DNA from: Diphasiastrum complanatum | Lineage: Eukaryota > Streptophyta > Lycopodiopsida > Lycopodiales > Lycopodiaceae | DNA: 64,000 bases | Assembly (NCBI GenBank): GCA_029204225.1 | Contig: CM055106.1 | Location: 36,058,361 to 36,122,360 of the forward strand | Reading direction: 5' to 3' | Shown: one piece after another, positions 53,710-63,875 of the stretch | How positions within the stretch are numbered: position 1 is the stretch's first letter | How the letters are laid out: each line of letters begins with the position of its first letter | The notes under the pieces: model-generated | Seen by the model: only the letters and a program-made list of their open reading frames with translations | The model's database searches: none | What the model was told of the DNA's origin: nothing | Made by a program: the position numbers and the translations under genes

Positions 53710-54400
53710 CCATATCCTAGAGTAAGCATCGTGCCGTCGAAACTTGAAAGGGAAGCTGTGAAAGCGTCTTCCTCATGCTGACTACTGACTTATTAAGTTG
53801 CCATGCAATGCTTGCAGATCTTGCTCATAGACAGAATAGCCAAGCTTTTAGAATAGAACTGCCAGCAAATACGTCAAGAATAGTTGATCTTACTATCTTT
53901 AACAATATTGTCGACCTATACTTGTCCCTTATTCTGCGAGGGTCAATCACTACTTCAAGTTGTCCCTGCTTACAGGCAGTGTAATATAACAAAATCCTTC
54001 TTTTATGGGCTTTTTATTTGTCGTGTTTGAGGAGAGTTTGTACAGTCCATTCTGCATTTCTGTAGTTGCAGTCACTCAAAGATAAGGTCTGAGACTCTGA
54101 TATCAAGCTAATGGTGTTTTCCACAAGTTGTGGATAAAATACTCCAGCACAGCAGATTTGTCATGATCTAGTTTGTATGTGCACATCAGATCTGTCAGAA
54201 TGCAGTTTAGAGGGTACAATGATTCACTAGAGGGATAGATAGAAATACTTCTCAGCGGCTCAGCCCATCATCCATGGATATGCTTTACTAAAAACACAGC
54301 AATTTCGCTGAAGAGTTAAGTGCCCACAAAAGTGTTTCAGTGTGACTAATTTTTGAAATGGATTTATCACATAAGATAATGAGCAAAATCATTACATCTT
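53710..54400. other. Spacer without recognised gene
   Basis: No supported feature. Confidence 0.4.
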
Positions 54401-54520
54401 ATGTGGGGGCCAGGACCTCCCTTTAGGGCATTCCGCCTGGGAAGGGCCATTATGGCCTGAGAGCATGTGCCCGGGTAGGCGGAATGCCCGAGAGGAAGAG
54501 GGGAATGGCCTTCCCTTGCG
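54401..54520. repeat. Inverted-repeat block GGGCATTCCGCCT...AGGCGGAATGCCC
   Basis: Exact 13-base arms at 54426-54438 and 54477-54489 enclose a second palindrome, gggccattatggcc. The left part (ggccaggacctccctttagggcattccgcctgggaagggcc) is related to the tandem units at 55106 and 55158. The right part (aatggccttcccttgcgtaatg) resembles the outer sequence of the foldback at 15981-16104. Confidence 0.65.
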
Positions 54521-54644
54521 TAATGTCAATGCGTGGAAGGTGGACTTATTTTTGTTTTTACAACTTTTTTTTTCACGTTCTATTTTTTGTTCTATTTTTT
54601 TTTACATTTTTAATGCAAATTATGTTACATTTTTGTCGTGGAAT

Positions 54645-54747
54645 GTGCATGTGGATAGCCAATGACACGTTGTCACGTAGCAGACCCACATTTCATCATA
54701 GTGTGCACATGTTATGTGGCAGCCTGTCATTGGCTGTCCACATGCAC
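54645..54747. repeat. 23-bp-arm inverted repeat
   Basis: GTGCATGTGGATAGCCAATGACA at 54645-54667 and TGTCATTGGCTGTCCACATGCAC at 54725-54747 are inverse copies with one mismatch. The right arm belongs to the first copy of the duplication at 54702, so the hairpin overlaps it. Confidence 0.85.
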
Positions 54748-55095
54748 ATTTCACTTGGAAGCTCATGTGCTATGTGTCAACATTTGTTTGCTTGATTATG
54801 AAAAGAATGATTTCTTTTGTTTTTCAGTTTGTGTATGAGCATTGTTTGGTGAGAAGTGTCTTCAAAATACAAAGGAAACTTAAGCATTTATCATTAAGTG
54901 ATGTGCTATGTGGCAGCTTGTCATTGTTGTCCACATACACATTTTACTCGAAATCTCATGTGCTATGTGTTCACATTTGTTTCGTTGATTATGAAAAGAA
55001 TGATCACATAAAATTTTGCTTGTAAAATTCACATAAACATTGTTTGGGGAAAGGTGTTTTCAAAATACAAAAGAAACTTAAGCACTTGGCAATAC
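54702..55095. repeat. Two-copy tandem duplication, unit about 195 bp
   Basis: The first block runs from gcacatgttatgtggcagcctgtcattgg to cttaagcatttatc. The second runs from gatgtgctatgtggcagcttgtcattg to cttaagcacttggc, sharing tgattatgaaaagaatgat and cattgtttgg(t/g)ga in order. Identity is visibly lower than in the 174-bp array. Confidence 0.8.
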
Positions 55096-55105
55096 ATTAC
55101 ACCAT

Positions 55106-55213
55106 GGGGAGGGGACACTCATTTAGGGTGTTTTGCCTAGGAAGGGCATTTGCTTAAGGGGAGGGGACACTCATTTTAGGGTGTTTTGCTTAGGAAGGGC
55201 ATTCGCTTAAGGC
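55106..55213. repeat. Two-copy 52-bp tandem repeat
   Basis: GGGGAGGGGACACTCATTT(T)AGGGTGTTTTGC(C/T)TAGGAAGGGCATT at 55106 and 55158. A third, more diverged relative is at 54401-54450. Confidence 0.85.
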
Positions 55214-55775
55214 CGTATGTGCTCTCGGATTGAATTTTTTTTTTGTACATTGTTTGTACATGAACATTTTGGATAGAAGATGTGTGTAATAAATAATAAT
55301 TTTTTTTATGTGCATTTTTTGATTGCTGAAAATTGCACTTAAATTGATTTTTGTCATAAAAAATTTTTCTCACAAATTTTGCTAAGGAAAGTGAAAAATA
55401 ATAATTGGGTTAAAGAATAAATGAAAATTGCATTCCAACTTGTCTTCCAAATTGGGAGTGGTACTATATGGATGTGGTTTAAGTAATTTTCACGGTTAAG
55501 CCTCAACCTAAAGTGGGATTGGGTAATTTCCACCCTACGACCTTGCCATATCTTTACCGGTGATCTTTACCACATTTGAAGGTGACAAAGAAAGAACAAT
55601 TCCCAATGCACAAAGAGCCATATGGTCATAAAAGCCTAAGCGAAACAAAAACAATCAAAAGCAATGCACTTTTTTCCTCCTAATGCTAGGACAATTGCTT
55701 GACCAAATTTTATGATTGTTTAGATAGTTATCCAAATTTCAAGTGGCCGAGTTCAACATCCTTGTAATCTAATAG
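55214..55775. other. Spacer flanking the copia insertion
   Basis: AT-rich sequence with no gene. It ends with AATAG at 55771-55775, the presumed left target duplication of the copia element. Confidence 0.45.
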
Positions 55776-56457
55776 TGTTAAAAATTCACAATTCTAGCTT
55801 GACTAGTTTTGGTCATATGACTTGTAAATAGTTAGGTGGTCATGATGTGGCTTGTCACACGTGCCAAATAGCATAGGATTCCATTCATAAGGATGTTCTC
55901 AAGTAGACCTAAGTGTTAGAACCTTTGGAATGAGTCCAAATTATGCTTAGATACAAGGGAGAAAAAATAGGAGCTATTTTTGGTAATTTTTGCATTGTTG
56001 AGGGATTTCCAAGATTCCAACCCTAACTTGGTAGGGATGAAAGATCCACCAAAATTAGCATTAGGGATACGTTTAGGGCTACTCATACCTGCCCAAAACC
56101 GTGATGGATCATGTATATATAGGTGATGATATCTCACCAAAATCAATCAAGCAATTTCATGTTTTTTCTCTCATAATGGTGCAATTGCTCTCTATGTTCA
56201 TAATTGTTTGAGTACTTGTGATTACTAATGATTATAGGATTGAATGTAGGTCTGGTGTACAGTACTCAAACTGTGGGAGGCCGTACTTTCACACGTGTGA
56301 AGCCTTCTTCAAGGATTTGGGCCATTTAGTGAGGTTCAAGCATAGATTTTTGATGGATTTTGATGGTTCAACTTGTGCTAATCTTATGAAATCATAATCT
56401 ATTGTTTCCCTCATCATTTCAAGTGTTTTAGGATCCTTATTTGCTGTAATTTTTACA
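55776..56457 (+). mobile_element. 5' LTR of the copia element
   Basis: It starts TGTTAAAAATTC and ends GTAATTTTTACA. It contains a TATA box (TATATATAGG) at 56114-56123 and a CACACGTGTG palindrome at 56290-56299. It also contains GTCACACGTGCC at about 55854-55865. The 76-codon minus-strand ORF inside it is present identically in the other LTR and is not a gene. Confidence 0.95.
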
Positions 56458-56475
56458 TGCTATCAAAGCCTAAAG
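56458..56475 (+). promoter_or_regulatory. Primer-binding site of the copia element
   Basis: TGCTATCAAAGCCTAAAG abuts the LTR and is a variant of TGGTATCAGAGC, complementary to initiator tRNA-Met. Confidence 0.7.
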
Positions 56476-57266
56476 GCTGAAATGAGCTAAATCCTTGATT
56501 TTCATTCAATTTGATCACAATTTTTGATCTAAATCTTGTGTAGATTGGATCTTAGCATCTACTATTGATTCTAGAACTCAAAGTGAGTCAAATACATTGG
56601 AGATTGGTGTTGTGTGACTTCATTTGCAGGTGTTTAGGTGTCTAAAACCAGAGGCAAAGTTGAATTCAATTCACATTACCAAGATAGCAAGTTTTGGTTG
56701 CTCCAAGCATTGATTTCTAAGCGAGTTTTGGAGGTGATTTCATAGAGGAGGCTTTCTAGCATTCAAGGAGAGGGAAGATCAGAGTTGGGGACTCTTCAAG
56801 GCTGTTCTAAGGTGTAGTAGACACCTCCTAAAGTGATTTAGGTTCAGTCCAACCATTGCTTGACTTATGCACCAAATTAGATCAATTTTTCATCAATTTT
56901 GATCATTTTTTGCTTGTGATTGGATAGTAGATTGTGTTGCATCCTCATTAAGTTCCATTTAGATCTTTTACAAGTGATTTTGGAAGTATATTAGGTTGCT
57001 GAAATTCACTCTTGATCAGATCATTTGGAAGCTTTAATGTTCTTCATAGAAAGAGGGGCAATTCTACTAGTATTGTCTACTTCAATCAAGCAAGTGCATT
57101 GTTTCTAGTATTCTATGATTTGATTTTGTTAGAGATCATTCTTAGATCTTTATAGGAAGTCTATTACTGATCTTTTCAGGTCCCTAAGAAGTGGGATAAG
57201 GTAGACCTTCAATCAAATCAATAGAAGTAACCTTCATTTGTGTCAAGTCCTTGATTAGGAGACTAG

Positions 57267-59363
57267 ATGGCATCTATAAATGCATATCTTTTGGATACTA
57301 ATGAAAGGCTCAACAAAACTAACTATTCCATATGGAAAGTTAGAATGGAATCTATCATGATCATGCAAGATCTGATGGAAATTGTAAATGGTAAGGAGGG
57401 TGAACCTATTCATCCTCAAGAAAAAGCCAAATACATCAAGAGGTGCAATGTTGCACTACATTGCATAAAAATGAATGTTGCAAATGAACTCTTAAGAGAG
57501 GTAGGAGATTGCACTTCAGCTCAAGATGCTTGGGAGACTTTGCAAAAGGTCTATGAATCCAAGAACCAAACTAGAATGTTAGCTTTGAAGAATCAAATCT
57601 ATAGAAGCTATCAAAAGAAAGGAGAGAGTGCACATACTTTTGTCCTAAGAGTAAAGGAATTGAACAAAGAGCTAGCCTTTATAGGTGATCCTATCAAGGA
57701 TGAAGAGCTTGTTCAACTCATATTGAATGGACTAAGCTTTGAATTTGACAATTTGGTTCAGGGATATGCAATTATGGGTAAGCTACCCATACTTGAAGAA
57801 CTCCAAGGCACACTCATGGTCGAGGAATCAAGAAGGAGCCAAATGCAAGAGAGGATGGATAGGCTTTCCATCCAAGGTGGAGATGACCAAGCTCTCTTCA
57901 CCAAAGGCAAAGGCAAGTCCAAAGGCAAAGGATCAACATTCAAGAAGTCTACAAAGCTTGAGGATCAAGAAGGACCCCCAAAGGCATCTCCATCAACCAC
58001 CAAAGTCAAGAAGGACAAATCAAAGGTGAAGTGCTACTATTGTAGCAAGATGGGGCATTATGCCTCGGAATGCTTCAAGAGGAAGCAAGATCAAAGCCAA
58101 GCCAACATGAGAAAAGAGGAGGAGGAGGAGAGTTCACATGAGGACTCTCTCATGATGTCCATATTTTCTTCAACAAGCTTCAAAGGAGAAGATCCTTGGT
58201 GGATTGACTCGGGTGCTAGTTCACACATGACTAGTAAAAGGGAGTTTTTCTCTTCTCTCTTATCTTATGATGGACCTATAAAGTCTATCTATACAACAAA
58301 TGATGAAGCTTGTAAGATTGAAGGAGTTGGTAGCATTCCCCTTTGCTTAGGATCTTCCAAAAAGATCAACATAGAAGGTGTTTTGTACATTCCTACAATA
58401 ACAAAGAATCTACTAAGTGTTGGCCAAATGGTAGACAATGGTTTCAATGTTGACTTTGCTTCAAATGAATGTTTCATCAAGAAGAAGGGTAAGATAGTGG
58501 CTAAGGGCACTATACTTGGCAAACTTTATAAGCTGGATGCATTTGTGGATACTAATGTTGTCATGTTGGCCGAGAAGAGCAAGATATCTACCTTTACTTT
58601 ATGGCACAAAAGACTTGGACATGTCAACTCGGGTTCCATGGAGGCTATGATCAAGGAGGAGTATGCTTTAGGCCTACCAAGGTCTATTGGGAAGGAAGAC
58701 AAGGTTTGTGAAGCTTGTGCCTTATCCAAGGCACATAAGAAGGTGTTTCCTAACTCCATCACAAAGTCATCTCATCCTCTTGAACTCATACACTCGGATG
58801 TGCACATTGCTAGCACCAAATCTAATGGAGGTTCATCCATGTTTTTAACCTTCATTGATGACTACTCAAGATATTGTTGGGTGTTCTTACTTTCCTTCAA
58901 GTCTCAAGTATTTGATACTTTTGTAAAGTTCAAGTTGTTTGTGGAAAAACATCATAATCATAGCATCAAGATTCTTAGAAGTGACAATGGTGGAGAATTC
59001 ATCTCCAATGAGTTCAAGGCCTTTTGTGAGGAGGAAGGGATCAAGAAAGAGACTTCTTGTCCTTACACTCCTCAACAAAATGGAGTTGCTGAAAGAAGGA
59101 ATAGAACATTATGTGAATGTTCTAAGGCTTTAAGAATAGATGCTTGTTTGCCCAAATCCTTTTGGGGTGAGTCTCTTGTATGTGCAAACTACTTGATGAA
59201 TAGGGTGTCTTGCAAAGCAATTGAAGGCAAAACTCCTTATGAGATGTTGTATGGAAAGAAAACCAATCTTAATCACTTGAAAGTTTTTGGGTGTATATGT
59301 TATGTGCATGTGCCATTGGAAACAAGGACCAAGATTGGTTGTTTCAAGGGATGTCATCTTTGA
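57267..59363 (+). CDS. Copia gag-protease-integrase polyprotein, truncated by frameshift
   Basis: The frame encodes 698 residues. Gag occupies about 1-280, with NYSIWKVRMESI, the KKGESAHTFVLRVKEL region, a Lys/Ser-rich linker and the CCHC knuckle CYYCSKMGHYASEC near 252-265. Protease has WWIDSGASSHMTS near 311-323. GAG-pre-integrase and the HHCC finger (LWHKRLGH, then CEACALSKAHKK) lie near 445-495. The integrase core has HSDVH, DDYSRYCWVF, RSDNGGEFIS and NGVAERRNRTL. The protein ends abnormally IGCFKGCHL because sequence between ETRTK and the VVSRDVIFDE segment is deleted. The start ATG follows a 790-base leader after the primer site. Confidence 0.9.
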   Translation: MASINAYLLDTNERLNKTNYSIWKVRMESIMIMQDLMEIVNGKEGEPIHPQEKAKYIKRCNVALHCIKMNVANELLREVGDCTSAQDAWETLQKVYESKNQTRMLALKNQIYRSYQKKGESAHTFVLRVKELNKELAFIGDPIKDEELVQLILNGLSFEFDNLVQGYAIMGKLPILEELQGTLMVEESRRSQMQERMDRLSIQGGDDQALFTKGKGKSKGKGSTFKKSTKLEDQEGPPKASPSTTKVKKDKSKVKCYYCSKMGHYASECFKRKQDQSQANMRKEEEEESSHEDSLMMSIFSSTSFKGEDPWWIDSGASSHMTSKREFFSSLLSYDGPIKSIYTTNDEACKIEGVGSIPLCLGSSKKINIEGVLYIPTITKNLLSVGQMVDNGFNVDFASNECFIKKKGKIVAKGTILGKLYKLDAFVDTNVVMLAEKSKISTFTLWHKRLGHVNSGSMEAMIKEEYALGLPRSIGKEDKVCEACALSKAHKKVFPNSITKSSHPLELIHSDVHIASTKSNGGSSMFLTFIDDYSRYCWVFLLSFKSQVFDTFVKFKLFVEKHHNHSIKILRSDNGGEFISNEFKAFCEEEGIKKETSCPYTPQQNGVAERRNRTLCECSKALRIDACLPKSFWGESLVCANYLMNRVSCKAIEGKTPYEMLYGKKTNLNHLKVFGCICYVHVPLETRTKIGCFKGCHL

Positions 59364-61110
59364 TGAACATCATATGCATATGCTTGAAGAAGGCTCAAGT
59401 GCTCCAACAATCAAGAAGAAGATGGCCGAGGAGCAAGATCTTGGTTTTGAGGAGGAGCTCATGGAGGAGCAAGCACCAAACCCACCTATCACACCAAGGA
59501 GATCTTCAAGGGCAAAAGTGGAGCCATCAAGGCTCACATATCAAGGCAAAGGACAGCAAGTTGAGGGTATCTCATCCACTTCTTATGCTTTATCTAGTTT
59601 TGAAGAACCATCTAATGTTGAAGATGCATTGAACTCCAAAGAATGGTACAAAGCTATGTTGGATGAGTATGATGCCTTGATTGAGAATAAAACTTGGTTG
59701 CTTGTTGAGAGACCTCAAAGGAATGTAATAGGATGCAAGTGGGTCTTCAAGCTTAAGTTGAATGCAAATGGGAGTGTTAACAAACATAAAGCAAGATTAG
59801 TTGCAAAAGGTTATGCTCAAGAGAGAGGGATAGACTATGAGGAAACTTTTGCACCCGTGGCCAAGATGGTCACAATAAGGCTAATCATTGCACTTGCATC
59901 ACATTTTGGATGGATTCTATGTCAAATGGATGTCTCTAATGCTCTCTTGAATGGTTTTTTGGAAGAGGATATCTATATGGAGCAGCCACAAGGGTTCATC
60001 AAGCATGGAATGGAGAACAAAGTATGCCATCTCCAAAGAAGCATCTATGGCTTGAAGCAAGCCTCGAGATCTTGGAATTCAAGACTACATTGCTATCTTA
60101 TTTCACTTTCTTTTGTTCAAAGTGAATATAATCCCACTCTTTACATTAAGTTTGATGATGTTGGTATTGTACTTTTACTCATTTATGTAGATGACATCAT
60201 CATTAGTGGAAATAGTGTTGATGGTATTGAAAAAATCAAGATAGATCTATCCTTAGAGTTCAAGATGGTAGATCTAGGGTGTATTCACTTCATCTTAGGC
60301 ATAGAAGTACTTAGAGGGTCTGATTTTATCTTTATAAGTCAAGTAAACTATTCTCAAAGTCTTTTGAAGAAGTTTAAGATGGAAGTATACAAAAGTGTTG
60401 ACACACCAATGGAGCAAGATGTAAAAGTGCCAAATGAAGATGATGAAAGATCCTTCATGGACATCACTTTGTTTAGGCAACTTATAGGTTCCTTAATGTG
60501 GATCACTATAACTAGACCATATCTTAGCTTTAGTGTATGTAGGTTGAGCCAATCCATGCAAAAGCCATTGAATATCCATTGGAAAAAGGCTAAGAGGATT
60601 CTAAGATACATCTCGGGTACATTGGATTTTGGGATTCTATATAGAGGAGATGTGATTAACCTTCATGCATTTAGTGATTCAGATTTTGCAGGGGACAAGA
60701 GGGATAGGAAATCAACAAGTGCCCATTTAACTTTCATAGGAGAAGGTGTGGTTTCATGGCTTTCAAAAAAGCAAGAAACTATATCTCTATCTTCAACCGA
60801 GGCCGAGTACAAAGCTTTGACAACCACTACAAAGGAGGTACTTTGGATCAAGAGATTATTGGTGGAACTAAAGATCATGGATTCAGAGGAGGCACCAATC
60901 ATCTACAATGACAATATATCAGCCCAACACCTTGCATCTAACCCAATCTTCCATGCAAGATCTAAGCACATTGAGATATGCCATCACTTTGTGAGAGAAA
61001 TGGTGCAAGCCAAGGAGATTGCTTTGGAGCATGTTCCAAGCAATGAATGTGTAGCTGATCTACTTACTAAACCACTTCAAAAGACACCTTTTATGAAGTT
61101 CAGATTATGA
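59287..61110 (+). CDS. Copia reverse transcriptase-RNase H ORF
   Basis: Coding in this frame is meaningful from about 59340 (VVSRDVIFDEHH). It overlaps the previous ORF in another frame, so it lacks its own natural start. RT runs from about 59700, with CKWVFKLKLNANGSVNKHKARL, FAPVAKM and LCQMDVSNALLNGFLEED. The catalytic YVDDI follows LLLI at about 60180-60200. RNase H begins HAFSDSDFAGDKRDRKSTSA and includes LSSTEAEYKAL, and the C-terminus carries HIEICHHFVREM and VADLLTKPL. All landmarks are intact. Expression would need the upstream frame, which is broken by the deletion. Confidence 0.9.
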   Translation: MGVYVMCMCHWKQGPRLVVSRDVIFDEHHMHMLEEGSSAPTIKKKMAEEQDLGFEEELMEEQAPNPPITPRRSSRAKVEPSRLTYQGKGQQVEGISSTSYALSSFEEPSNVEDALNSKEWYKAMLDEYDALIENKTWLLVERPQRNVIGCKWVFKLKLNANGSVNKHKARLVAKGYAQERGIDYEETFAPVAKMVTIRLIIALASHFGWILCQMDVSNALLNGFLEEDIYMEQPQGFIKHGMENKVCHLQRSIYGLKQASRSWNSRLHCYLISLSFVQSEYNPTLYIKFDDVGIVLLLIYVDDIIISGNSVDGIEKIKIDLSLEFKMVDLGCIHFILGIEVLRGSDFIFISQVNYSQSLLKKFKMEVYKSVDTPMEQDVKVPNEDDERSFMDITLFRQLIGSLMWITITRPYLSFSVCRLSQSMQKPLNIHWKKAKRILRYISGTLDFGILYRGDVINLHAFSDSDFAGDKRDRKSTSAHLTFIGEGVVSWLSKKQETISLSSTEAEYKALTTTTKEVLWIKRLLVELKIMDSEEAPIIYNDNISAQHLASNPIFHARSKHIEICHHFVREMVQAKEIALEHVPSNECVADLLTKPLQKTPFMKFRL

Positions 61111-61152
61111 CTTGGAGTGATTAGTAAAGCACTGATTGAACCAAGCTAGATA

Positions 61153-61163
61153 GTGAGGAGGAG
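61153..61163 (+). promoter_or_regulatory. Polypurine tract of the copia element
   Basis: GTGAGGAGGAG immediately precedes the 3' LTR, the expected primer for plus-strand DNA synthesis. Confidence 0.75.
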
Positions 61164-61845
61164 TGTTAAAAATTCACAATTCTAGCTTGACTAGTTTTGG
61201 TCATATGACTTGTAAATAGTTAGATGGTCATGATGTGGCTTGTCACACGTGCCAAATAGCATAGGATTCCATTCATAAGGATGTTCTCAAGTAGACCTAA
61301 GTGTTAGAACCTTTGGAATGAGTCCAAATTATGCTTAGATACAAGGGAGAAAAAATAGGAGCTATTTTTGGTAATTTTTGCATTGTTGAGGGATTTCCAA
61401 GATTCCAACCCTAACTTGGTAGGGATGAAAGATCCACCAAAATTAGCATTAGGGATACGTTTAGGGCTACTCATACCTGCCCAAAACCGTGATGGATCAT
61501 GTATATATAGGTGATGATATCTCACCAAAATCAATCAAGCAATTTCATGTTTTTTCTCTCATAATGGTGCAATTGCTCTCTATGTTCATAATTGTTTGAG
61601 TACTTGTGATTACTAATGATTATAGGATTGAATGTAGGTCTGGTGTACAGTACTCAGACTGTGGGAGGTCGTACTTTCACACGTGTGAAGCCTTCTTCAA
61701 GGATTTGGGCCATTTAGTGAGGTTCAAGCATAGATTTTTGATGGATTTTGATGGTTCAACTTGTGCTAATCTTATGAAATTATAATCTATTGTTTCCCTC
61801 ATCATTTCAAGTGTTTTAGGATCCTTATTTGCTGTAATTTTTACA
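61164..61845 (+). mobile_element. 3' LTR of the copia element
   Basis: 682 bases. It differs from the 5' LTR by G/A near offset 61, A/G and C/T around the gtactca(a/g)actgtgggagg(c/t)cg phrase, and C/T in atgaaat(c/t)... near the end; no indels. It is followed by ATTAG. Confidence 0.95.
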
Positions 61846-62468
61846 ATTAGTTGAGACACCACCTCTTGAAATTGTTAAGTTTTTTTTAAAAAAAATATGC
61901 GTTGGTTTGTTCCAAAGGTTTTGAATTTGAATTTGGCCTTTCAAAAATAAATAAAAACTATGTTTTTAGACAAAAAAAAGAATAGATTGTTTTTATGCAT
62001 GGCAATTGAAAGCTTATTATGATGTGGCCAATAATAAATTGTAACTCTATTAATGGCATTTCAGGAAGCTCGTCAGTGGTGGTGGTTTCGGTGGATTGGA
62101 GCTGCGGGTGGTGGTTTCGGTGGGTTGGAGCTACAGTTTCCAGTGACCCGCATCGCATGTTTCCATAGAACTTGAAAAGGGAGGGTCATGTTAGCTTGTA
62201 ATAGGTCTCCCCAGACTTCAGTGCCTTCAAGGGTTTTATTCTCGAAAGGCATGTGAGGTGCTTTTGGGAGGTGGAAGAATGTTGGCCTGCATTTTGGATA
62301 TGTTGATGATATTTGTGATGCAGCCTAATTTTTTCGAATGGTTGAGGATACCAATGGGTGTAGACCCTTCACTCGGAGGTATGATATGTTACTGTGTTTT
62401 GCTAGGTGCAATGGTAGGGGCTTGGCCGTCGGTTTGTGCATGAATCAAGATCCAAACTGGCAAAGTTT
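61846..62468. other. Spacer right of the copia insertion
   Basis: AT-rich, with a short tandem phrase (ggtggtggtttcggtgg.ttggagct) repeated at 62077 and 62107. No gene. Confidence 0.45.
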
Positions 62469-63070
62469 CTACTTGAACGGAGCATAGACAAGAGCAGCAT
62501 GTTTGGATCGGGAAGGACAATCCTTCACATGATGTTCAATGTCACAATTTTTACAAGCTGGTGGAAAACGAAGTTTGTCTGGGCAACGAATACTAGGATG
62601 TTTACTTGCACAGATAAAGCATCCGCGTATTGCGAGAAGTTGATGCATTGCAAACACAGTGTCTTCTACATAATAAGATGAATCGATAGAACATGGATCA
62701 ATAAAATGGACATGGAACGGGTTGATTAACGACGAACTGTTGACGTGGTGGATACTGATTGGGTGTAGTAGGTCATGGTTGGTATACTCCTGGTTGCAAC
62801 ATGGGTTATTGTGGATTGTAAGAGCGGTATTGCCGATATACGAGTCTGGATGCTATCCGGATAATGGTGTTTCAGTTGGGGGCACTCATTGAAAATGTGA
62901 TTTCGCGAACAAATAGAACACCAGATATTTTCTCTTGTTGGAAATAATTTGTCAGCAATATTTTTCATAGTGGTTTGAAAATCAACAATAAGTTTTTCCA
63001 TGTGCGTTTGTTGAGCCTTCTGTCAGGTTTCCATTTGATGGAGGATGTTGGAAGATTGGGCGATATTCTC
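62469..63070 (-). pseudogene. Ty3/gypsy gag C-terminus with zinc knuckles (minus strand)
   Basis: From 63070 on minus: ENIAQSSNILHQMET, a stop, then MEKLIVDFQTTMKNIADKLF and the knuckle CSICSRNHIFNEC. After further disruption come two more, CFICASKHPSIRC and CKNCDIEHHVKDC. The first is close in pattern to CLVCTQNHTTNEC of the gag at 40600, so the two elements look related. No capsid domain or downstream pol is visible in this orientation. Confidence 0.7.
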
Positions 63071-63088
63071 AAGTTTTGAGTTGTAAAG

Positions 63089-63875
63089 ATGTTCAGGATG
63101 TTTGGCTTTCTTTTCACGGGTATCAAAGTGTACCAGACTCTAGGCAAATACATCCTGGAGGCAGTAGCGGCCAAAGCTATTTTGGAAAGCAGGGTGCTAT
63201 ACCTGGAAACAAGCAACACACAACTGCGAGTGGAACTCACAACACTACAACATGAGCTGATTCTAGCTTAGCAACATGAACAAGAAGGGCACCAGAAGAT
63301 TGCCAAGCTGCAGCAAAAAGAGGAGGGCCTCAATCTTTACATCAAAGCCTCTCCAAAGTGTTGACAGAGACCTCCACAAAGGTGCGGGAGCTTCAATCCG
63401 AAGTGTGCCAACAGCTTGCTCCACTCCAGGCGCAACTACAGATTTACGAAGCAGAGAATACACGCCTGGGGGCAGAAGTCAAAGCCCTACAAAATGAAAA
63501 GCTTGCTTGGTTAGCTCAACCTGCCCTAAACTCAAGGCCGCTATCTGAATCAGAAATGAATCTCTTTTGGCGTCAGGTGCAGGTCTATAGCCAAACCTTA
63601 AACAGCTACTAGGCAGAGTTCGACAAATATCGGGCAAGCACAACTCACGAGCTCGCCCAAGCCAAACAAGCCCTCAAGGCTTGCCAACAGTTCATGGAGA
63701 AAAAGTCCCAGGCCACCCCGTGGTAATTCCACCGCCACCTATTTTTTACGCTGCACAGGCCAGTACCAGGCAGGACCAAAGCCAACCTACCCGATCCAAC
63801 AGAGGCAGGCCAAGAAGACTCTCTACTGAACCGGCAGAGTGCCGAGGGACCGGCATTACTTTAGGCCGTATATTC
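63089..63875 (+). pseudogene. Coiled-coil ORF upstream of a gypsy LTR, unrecognised
   Basis: The frame starting at 63089 (LEAVAAKAILESRVLYLETS...LRVELTTLQHELILA) stops at 63271. A related frame carries KVRELQSEVCQQLAPLQAQL, YEAENTRLGAEVKALQNEKL and, after a stop at 63610, AEFDKYRASTTHELAQAKQAL. The leucine/glutamine/glutamate heptad pattern indicates a long coiled coil. It ends about where the LTR begins, so it may be an extra 3' ORF of the gypsy family, as Tat-type elements can have. Two stops and a shift make this copy defective. Confidence 0.5.

Larger units (their letters stand above)
55776..61845 (+). mobile_element. Near-complete recent Ty1/copia retrotransposon (6,070 bp)
   Basis: Order: LTR, primer site, leader of 790 bases, gag-protease-integrase ORF, RT-RNase H ORF, purine tract, LTR. 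The LTRs are both 682 bases and differ at four positions, all transitions. Flanks AATAG (55771-55775) and ATTAG (61846-61850) fit a 5-base target duplication with one mismatch. A deletion near 59335 removes about 25 codons after ETRTK and shifts frame, so this copy cannot make an intact polyprotein. Related fragments lie at 16946, 18568, 34346, 38171 and 47120. Confidence 0.95.

Noticed and set aside
55916-56146. 76-codon minus ORF found identically at 61304-61534
   Set aside because: Both copies lie in the copia LTRs, which explains the identity. No retroelement gene is encoded inside an LTR.
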